From the NCBI GenBank assembly GCA_021163545.1, contig JAGGTU010000027.1, positions 1 through 9,649 of the forward strand: 9,649 nt of DNA, in the 5' to 3' direction. Source of the DNA: a bacterium (GTDB lineage: Bacteria; Patescibacteriota; Minisyncoccia; Minisyncoccales; PEYH01). Made by a program: the position numbers and the translations under genes. The notes beneath the pieces are model-generated. The model was not told where the DNA came from. It searched no databases and worked only from the letters and a program-made list of their open reading frames with translations. This document shows positions 6,065 through 9,649 of this stretch, in pieces; within the stretch, counting starts at the first letter, position 1; each line of letters opens with the position of its first letter.

Positions 6065-6649
6065 ATGGAGAATATTGAGAAAATAAAAGAACTTCGTCAA
6101 ATTACAGGCGTTTCTCTTTCTTTATGCAAAAAAGCTGTTGAGGAAGCAGAAGGAGATTTGGAAAAAGCAAAAGAATTATTAAGAAAATGGGGCGAGGATC
6201 TAGCATCTAAAAAATCTTCAAGAGAAACAGGAGAGGGTATTATAGATGCCTATATTCATTCCAATAAAAAAATTGGCGTTTTGATAGAGTTAAGATGCGA
6301 GACAGATTTTGTAGCAAGAAACGAAGAATTTCAAAAACTTGCCCATGATTTAGCAATGCATATTGCAGCAATGGGTCCCAAATATGTAAAAGAAGAAGAT
6401 ATTCCTGAAGAAGAATTAAACAAAGAAAGAGAAATTTATAAAGAGCAATTTGAAAAAACTGGCAAGCCGCAGGAAATTATTGAAAAAATGATAGAGGGGA
6501 AATTAAAGAAATATAAAGAAAGCATTTCGCTTTTGAGGCAGCCTTTTGTAAAAAATCCTAAGAAAACTGTTGAGGAGGTGATTAAAGAATATATTGCAAA
6601 ACTTGGTGAAAATATCTCAGTTAAAAGATTTGTAAGATTTGAGATATGA
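6065..6649 (+). CDS. tsf: Elongation factor Ts
   Basis: EF-Ts exchanges GDP for GTP on EF-Tu. The N-terminal UBA-like domain (residues 3-40) has [20 protein letters not shown]. The core has the near-invariant [10 protein letters not shown] (about 81-90) that contacts EF-Tu. At 194 residues it is the short form, like that of Thermus and unlike the 283 residues of E. coli. The ATG has no Shine-Dalgarno; the 54-base gap from rpsB is mostly repeat. The TGA stop overlaps the next gene's ATG as ATGA, which suggests coupled translation. Confidence 0.96.
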   Translation: MENIEKIKELRQITGVSLSLCKKAVEEAEGDLEKAKELLRKWGEDLASKKSSRETGEGIIDAYIHSNKKIGVLIELRCETDFVARNEEFQKLAHDLAMHIAAMGPKYVKEEDIPEEELNKEREIYKEQFEKTGKPQEIIEKMIEGKLKKYKESISLLRQPFVKNPKKTVEEVIKEYIAKLGENISVKRFVRFEI

Positions 6650-6957
6650 TACAACTTATAGCCTCCATCTTATTTGGGATTAGCATTATAGGGATGGCTT
6701 TTTTGTTGGCCAAAACAAAAGGAGAAGGTTTGAAAAAGCAAGAAAGAAAAAAAGCCCGTATTTCGAGGTTGAAAGAGAAGTACAAGATTCCTCAAAAAGC
6801 TCCTTTTCAATTTAATGTTAATAATTTTCTAAGGAAATTTTTAATAAGATTAAAGATTTTCCTTTTGAAATGTGAAAATAAAATAGATGCTTGGCTAAGA
6901 CAAGTCTCTCATTCAAAAAAATTCAATGACGATTACTGGGAGAGATTTAAAAAATAG
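6646..6957 (+). CDS. 103-residue membrane-anchored basic protein, unknown function
   Basis: I do not recognise a family. Residues 2-22 form one hydrophobic helix, and the rest (23-103) is strongly basic and mostly helical, with a KKQERKKAR patch, a second hydrophobic amphipathic stretch ([15 protein letters not shown], about 63-77) and an aromatic, charged end (DDYWERFKK). The charges put the basic part in the cytoplasm. It starts inside the tsf stop codon (4-base overlap), so its output is probably tied to EF-Ts. Binding of a basic, membrane-held protein to ribosomes or other RNA is possible but only inference. Confidence 0.75.
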   Translation: MIQLIASILFGISIIGMAFLLAKTKGEGLKKQERKKARISRLKEKYKIPQKAPFQFNVNNFLRKFLIRLKIFLLKCENKIDAWLRQVSHSKKFNDDYWERFKK

Positions 6958-6969
6958 CCAAGTAATTAT

Positions 6970-7044
6970 GCCGAGATAGCTCAACGGTAGAGCAGCCGCC
7001 TTGTAAGCGGCAGGTTGCGGGTTCGAATCCCGCTCTCGGCTCCA
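6970..7044 (+). tRNA. tRNA-Thr, anticodon UGU, CCA encoded
   Basis: All arms fold: acceptor GCCGAGA/TCTCGGC (7 pairs), D stem GCTC/GAGC, anticodon stem GCCGC/GCGGC with loop CTTGTAA (anticodon TGT, reads ACA and related Thr codons), 5-base variable loop, and T stem GCGGG/CCCGC with loop TTCGAAT. The 3' CCA is in the gene. G1-C72 and C2-G71 fit known Thr identity pairs, but the discriminator base is U73 where most bacterial tRNA-Thr have A73. It starts 12 bases after the basic membrane protein gene and is probably cut from the rpsB-tsf transcript. Confidence 0.96.
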
Positions 7045-7085
7045 CTATTTTGAAATACCACATTTACGGTTCTTGATTAGTTGAT

Positions 7086-7118
7086 CCCGCAGGAAGTTCT
7101 GTGGGGGCCTTGTTCTTT
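7086..7118 (+). terminator. Candidate terminator after tRNA-Thr
   Basis: CCCGCAG (7086-7092) pairs with CTGTGGG (7099-7105) with one G-U pair and a 6-base loop, followed by a T-rich stretch (CCTTGTTCTTT). It is a GC island in A+T-rich DNA at the expected place. The T run is interrupted, so the call is tentative. Confidence 0.45.
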
Positions 7119-7119
7119 G

Positions 7120-7128
7120 TGATATAAT
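7120..7128 (+). promoter_or_regulatory. Extended -10 promoter, TGATATAAT
   Basis: A consensus TATAAT (7123-7128) is preceded by TGA, giving a full extended -10. No good -35 lies 16-18 bases upstream, where the 3' arm of the candidate terminator sits. Predicted start near 7135, about 3 bases before the ATG at 7138. Confidence 0.65.
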
Positions 7129-7137
7129 AAATAAACT

Positions 7138-7761
7138 ATGAAAGGGATAGAGCTTATTATTCAGCCTCTCTTAGTAGGACTCTCTTCTGGGGTTTTTTGT
7201 GGGATGTACTGTTTTCCTTTTATTGCCCCCATTTTGATAAGTGAAAAAAGAAAGCTTTCTCAGGATTTCATTTTGCTTTTAAAGTTCATTTTTGGAAGGC
7301 TTTTGGGATACATTGCTTTTGGGGCACTTTTTGGCTATCTTGGCGAAAAAATTACCCAAGATAAATTTGATTTAATTGCAAGCATAGTTCTGATTGTTCT
7401 CTCTGCAATTTTGGTTTTGTATACTCTTGGCTTTATTAAAAAGAAACGTTCTTTTTGCTTGAAACCCAAAATTAAAACAAAGCTCCCGATATTGATGGGA
7501 TTTCTGATGGGAATAAATGTTTGTCCTCCTTTTTTAATGTCACTTGTTTATGTTTTTAAGCTTCATAATGTATTGTACGGAGTAATTTATTTTCTGATTT
7601 TCTTTTTAGCAACCACAATTTATTTTATCCCTCTTGGATTTTTGGGCTATTTTAATAAATTCAAAGAATTTCAAGCAGTAGGACGAATTTCAGCCTTAAT
7701 TGTAGGTGTTTCATTTTTTGTGTATGGAATTTATGATATTATAAGATACTTTTATGACTAA
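7138..7761 (+). CDS. DsbD/CcdA-like six-helix thiol-redox membrane protein (DsbD_2 / TauE-SafE-like)
   Basis: Probably carries reducing power across the membrane. The 207 residues form six helices in two halves split by a basic loop (KIKTKLP). The first half opens with GLSSGVFCGMYCFPF (Cys21, Cys25, Pro27), the second with MGINVCPPF (Cys129). A cysteine beside a proline in helices 1 and 4 is the redox pair arrangement of CcdA and the DsbD core, where cytoplasmic thioredoxin reduces the pair and electrons pass outward. Databases often call this family sulfite exporter TauE/SafE or UreH-like, so a transporter role is the alternative. The promoter ends 9 bases before the ATG. The last 8 bases overlap the next gene, so translation is probably coupled. 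Confidence 0.75.
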   Translation: MKGIELIIQPLLVGLSSGVFCGMYCFPFIAPILISEKRKLSQDFILLLKFIFGRLLGYIAFGALFGYLGEKITQDKFDLIASIVLIVLSAILVLYTLGFIKKKRSFCLKPKIKTKLPILMGFLMGINVCPPFLMSLVYVFKLHNVLYGVIYFLIFFLATTIYFIPLGFLGYFNKFKEFQAVGRISALIVGVSFFVYGIYDIIRYFYD

Positions 7762-8068
7762 GAATTTCAATTGGTATTTATTAAAGATTCAACGAATAAG
7801 CGGAGTCATTCTGCTTGTTTTGGTAATTCTATTTTTTATCTCGGGATATGGGACAACAAGACAGATAATTGATCCAATATTTGCAAAAATTCTTCACGAA
7901 AAAATTCTTCCCGTTCCTTTTGTTTTCTTTTTGTTGCTGCATATTTCCTTCTGGCTTAAAAGATGGCTATTGCGATGGATTAAAGATGAGAAGTGGGTCA
8001 ATATTTATTTGATAATTTTGGAAGTAATAATTTTTATCTTGTTTGTTGTATATTTTGCTTATGAATAA
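7754..8068 (+). CDS. Three-helix membrane protein, possible b-type haem binding
   Basis: The 104 residues form three helices (about 14-32, 53-71, 82-103). The start QRISGVILLVLVILFFISGY recalls the first helix of succinate dehydrogenase/fumarate reductase cytochrome b anchors. His48 at the edge of helix 2 and His63 within it (LLLHISFWLKRW) are possible haem ligands. It overlaps its upstream and downstream neighbours by 8 bases each. Given the thiol-redox protein upstream and the radical SAM enzyme downstream, a role in membrane electron transfer is plausible. Family membership and haem binding are inference; no flavoprotein or iron-sulfur partner subunit is visible. Confidence 0.6.
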   Translation: MTKNFNWYLLKIQRISGVILLVLVILFFISGYGTTRQIIDPIFAKILHEKILPVPFVFFLLLHISFWLKRWLLRWIKDEKWVNIYLIILEVIIFILFVVYFAYE

Positions 8069-9167
8069 AGCAAAAATTGGAGCAATAGTATTTTTGCTAG
8101 TCATTGTTGGGGTTTTGGTATTTTTAATTACTTCAAAAGAAAAAGCCAGAACAGAAGACTTGCATGAGGCAATGTATTATGAAGTTTTGGAAGGGAAGAT
8201 TGTAAGGTGTAATTTATGTCCAAATCGATGTATTCTTTCCCCAGGACAGATAGGCAATTGCCGCGCAAGAAAAAATATTGATGGCAAGCTTTATTCATTG
8301 GTATATGGCAAGATTGCTGCCAAACATTTAGATCCTATAGAAAAAAAGCCTCTTTATCATTTTTTGCCCGGTACAAAGGCTTATTCAATTGCTACAACCG
8401 GTTGTAATTTAAGATGTAAATTCTGTCAAAATTGGCAAATCGCACAGGTTTTTCCTTGGGAGGTTAAAACAATAGATATGACTCCCGAGCAAGTAGTTGA
8501 GGAGGCTTTGAAATCGGGAGCACAGTCTATTGCCTTCACCTACACAGAACCTGTTGTATTTTATGAGTTTATGCTAAATACTGCAAAGCTTGCAAAAGAG
8601 AAAGGTTTAAAAACAGTAATGATTACTTCAGGATACATAAACCCAGAGCCATTAAAGAATCTTTTAAAATATTTGGATGCGGTGAAAATAGACTTTAAAG
8701 GATTTTCAGATAAGTTCTACCAGAAAATGACTATGGGACATGTTCAACCTGTGTTAGATGCTATGAAAATAGTAAAAGAATCAGGAAAATGGCTCGAGAT
8801 TGTTAATTTGATAATTCCTGGTGAAAATGACTCAGACGAGGATATTAGGAATTTAGCTTTGTGGGTAAAAGAAAATTTAGGAGAAGATGTGCCAGTGCAT
8901 TTTACTCGTTTTCATCCAGATTATAAATTGCTTAATACTCCTCCAACGCCAATTGAAACTTTAAAAAGAGCGCGAGAGATTGCAATGGAAGTAGGGCTGA
9001 AATATGTCTATACAGGAAATGTTTATGATCCAGAAGGAAGCACTACATATTGTCCTGAGTCAAGAGAGGTTGCAATCAAAAGAGAGGGATTTTTTGTAAT
9101 TGAAAATAATTTAGACGAAGAAGGGAAATGTCCTTCGGGTGAGAAAATCCCAGGAGTCTGGAAATGA
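8061..9167 (+). CDS. amrS: AmmeMemoRadiSam system radical SAM enzyme with N-terminal membrane helix
   Basis: Radical SAM enzyme of the AmmeMemoRadiSam system, whose reaction I cannot name. The 368 residues are longer than the usual 330-340 because of an added N-terminal helix (6-24). A cysteine cluster CNLCPNRC plus GNC follows (Cys50, 53, 57, 67), typical of this family and perhaps binding metal. The radical SAM signature is TTGCNLRCKFCQNW (Cys115, 119, 122), which binds the 4Fe-4S cluster and SAM. Later family blocks are AFTYTEP, VKIDFKGF, HFTRFHPDYK and YTGNVYD. The ATG at 8061 is preferred over an in-frame TTG at 8043, which lies deeper in the upstream gene. It overlaps that gene by 8 bases. 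Lysines flank the helix on both sides, so the side of the membrane is unclear. The close match throughout makes the assignment firm; the membrane form is the odd part. Confidence 0.93.
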   Translation: MNKAKIGAIVFLLVIVGVLVFLITSKEKARTEDLHEAMYYEVLEGKIVRCNLCPNRCILSPGQIGNCRARKNIDGKLYSLVYGKIAAKHLDPIEKKPLYHFLPGTKAYSIATTGCNLRCKFCQNWQIAQVFPWEVKTIDMTPEQVVEEALKSGAQSIAFTYTEPVVFYEFMLNTAKLAKEKGLKTVMITSGYINPEPLKNLLKYLDAVKIDFKGFSDKFYQKMTMGHVQPVLDAMKIVKESGKWLEIVNLIIPGENDSDEDIRNLALWVKENLGEDVPVHFTRFHPDYKLLNTPPTPIETLKRAREIAMEVGLKYVYTGNVYDPEGSTTYCPESREVAIKREGFFVIENNLDEEGKCPSGEKIPGVWK

Positions 9168-9202
9168 TAATGCAAAATGTAAAATGTAAAAGCTAAAATT
9201 AA
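9168..9202 (+). repeat. AAAATGTAAAATGTAAAA word in the amrS-amrB gap
   Basis: Directly after the amrS stop, TGCAAAATGTAAAATGTAAAA repeats the unit AAAATGT. It is short and imperfect, and resembles in style the other A-rich intergenic words of the window. Confidence 0.55.
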
Positions 9203-9225
9203 ATCGCTTCAAATCTCTATCTTAA

Positions 9226-9649
9226 ATGCTAAACCTGATTAAACGAAAAAAATTATTAATAATTCTTTTAAGTTTGGGAATAGTGCTTCTTCTGGTTTTG
9301 TTTTTGGTTTTGCCCAAAAAAGAGAGTACAGAGAAAAAAGAACTAGAGATAATTAGAGAGCCGACGGTAGCTGGAGAGTTTTATCCTGAGGATAAAATTC
9401 AATTATCTGCACTCATTGATAACTTTTTGGAAAAAGCCTCTTTGCCAGAAGTAAAGGGCGAGGTAATTGCTCTTATTGTGCCTCATGCAGGATACCAGTT
9501 TTCAGGAGAAGTGGCAGCGCATGCATTTAAAACTTTAGAAGGAGAGCAAGTTGATACAGTGATTATCGTTGGAAATAGTCATCATGAAAGATTTGACGGA
9601 GTGTCTGTTTTTCCGAAAGGAGTTTATAAGACCCCACTTGGGGAGGTGG
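9226..9649 (+). CDS. amrB: AmmeMemoRadiSam system protein B (Memo-like), 3' end outside window
   Basis: The first 141 residues of a Memo-family protein, whose fold resembles class III extradiol dioxygenases. Residues 1-9 are basic (KRKK) and 10-29 form one strongly hydrophobic helix, followed by a charged linker and the Memo domain from about residue 44 (REPTVAGEFYPED). IVPHAGYQFSGEVAAHAF (His87) and GNSHHERFDG (His119/His120) match the human MEMO1 regions with metal ligands His49 and His81. VYKTPLGEV at the cut end matches MEMO1 IYRTPL. The third ligand, a Cys, would lie beyond the window. The charges favour a cytoplasmic N-terminus and an outside Memo domain, as an anchor or uncleaved signal. 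The gene starts 58 bases after amrS with no Shine-Dalgarno. Whether the third partner (AMMECR1-like AmrA) follows cannot be seen. Confidence 0.88.
   Translation, partial: MLNLIKRKKLLIILLSLGIVLLLVLFLVLPKKESTEKKELEIIREPTVAGEFYPEDKIQLSALIDNFLEKASLPEVKGEVIALIVPHAGYQFSGEVAAHAFKTLEGEQVDTVIIVGNSHHERFDGVSVFPKGVYKTPLGEV

Noticed and set aside
7081..7086. TTGATC as -35 box for the 7123 -10
   Set aside because: The spacing is 36 bases, far beyond 16-18; the extended TGn element can work without a -35.
7138..7761. True sulfite or heavy-metal exporter
   Set aside because: Not excluded, but the Cys-Pro motifs in helices 1 and 4 and the redox neighbours fit a thiol-redox carrier better than an anion exporter.
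8043..8060. TTG start for amrS
   Set aside because: It would add six residues and a deeper overlap with the upstream gene. The ATG at 8061 directly precedes the membrane helix and gives the same 8-base overlap style as the previous junction.
1..9649. Recoded UGA as in Gracilibacteria or Absconditabacteria
   Set aside because: murC, tsf and amrS all end at TGA at family-expected ends, and reading through would disrupt gene boundaries.

Overview
The window looks like a chromosomal piece of a Patescibacteria/CPR bacterium, most likely Parcubacteria-like. I base this on strongly A+T-rich DNA, compact versions of core genes (an EF-Ts of 194 residues, a MurC with a shortened central domain), almost no Shine-Dalgarno sequences, and short degenerate A-rich repeat words between genes. 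TAA, TAG and TGA all end genes here, so the standard bacterial code applies, not the recoded-UGA code of Gracilibacteria or Absconditabacteria. The taxonomic call is inference. I see no phage, insertion sequence or CRISPR.

Left part (1-3727, + strand): the 3' end of murC (peptidoglycan precursor ligase), then a 500-base stretch that is not empty. It holds a promoter, a structured leader, a 39-residue membrane mini-protein, a strong hairpin terminator, a second promoter and a 36-residue membrane mini-protein. Next come rplY/ctc (bL25, a 5S rRNA-binding ribosomal protein) and an exported coiled-coil/lytic transglycosylase fusion that probably remodels peptidoglycan.

Middle (3805-7044): two translation operons diverge from one control region at about 5131-5269. 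On the - strand are rpmE (bL31) and prfA (release factor 1). On the + strand are rpsB (uS2), tsf (EF-Ts), a small membrane protein overlapping tsf by 4 bases, and tRNA-Thr(UGU). prfA converges on the transglycosylase gene across a repeat-filled junction with inverted repeats.

Right part (7138-9649): an overlapping set of a DsbD/CcdA-like six-helix thiol-redox protein, a three-helix putative haem-binding membrane protein and the AmmeMemoRadiSam radical SAM enzyme (AmrS), followed 58 bases later by the start of the Memo-like partner AmrB, which is cut by the window end. Both AmrS and AmrB carry an N-terminal membrane helix. A membrane-bound version of this poorly understood system, encoded with two candidate transmembrane electron carriers, is the most interesting thing in the window.

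Three promoters (for the 36-residue mini-protein, rpsB and the DsbD-like gene) have extended -10 elements that put the predicted transcription start only about 3-6 bases before the ATG. With the lack of Shine-Dalgarno sites, this suggests leaderless translation is common in this organism.
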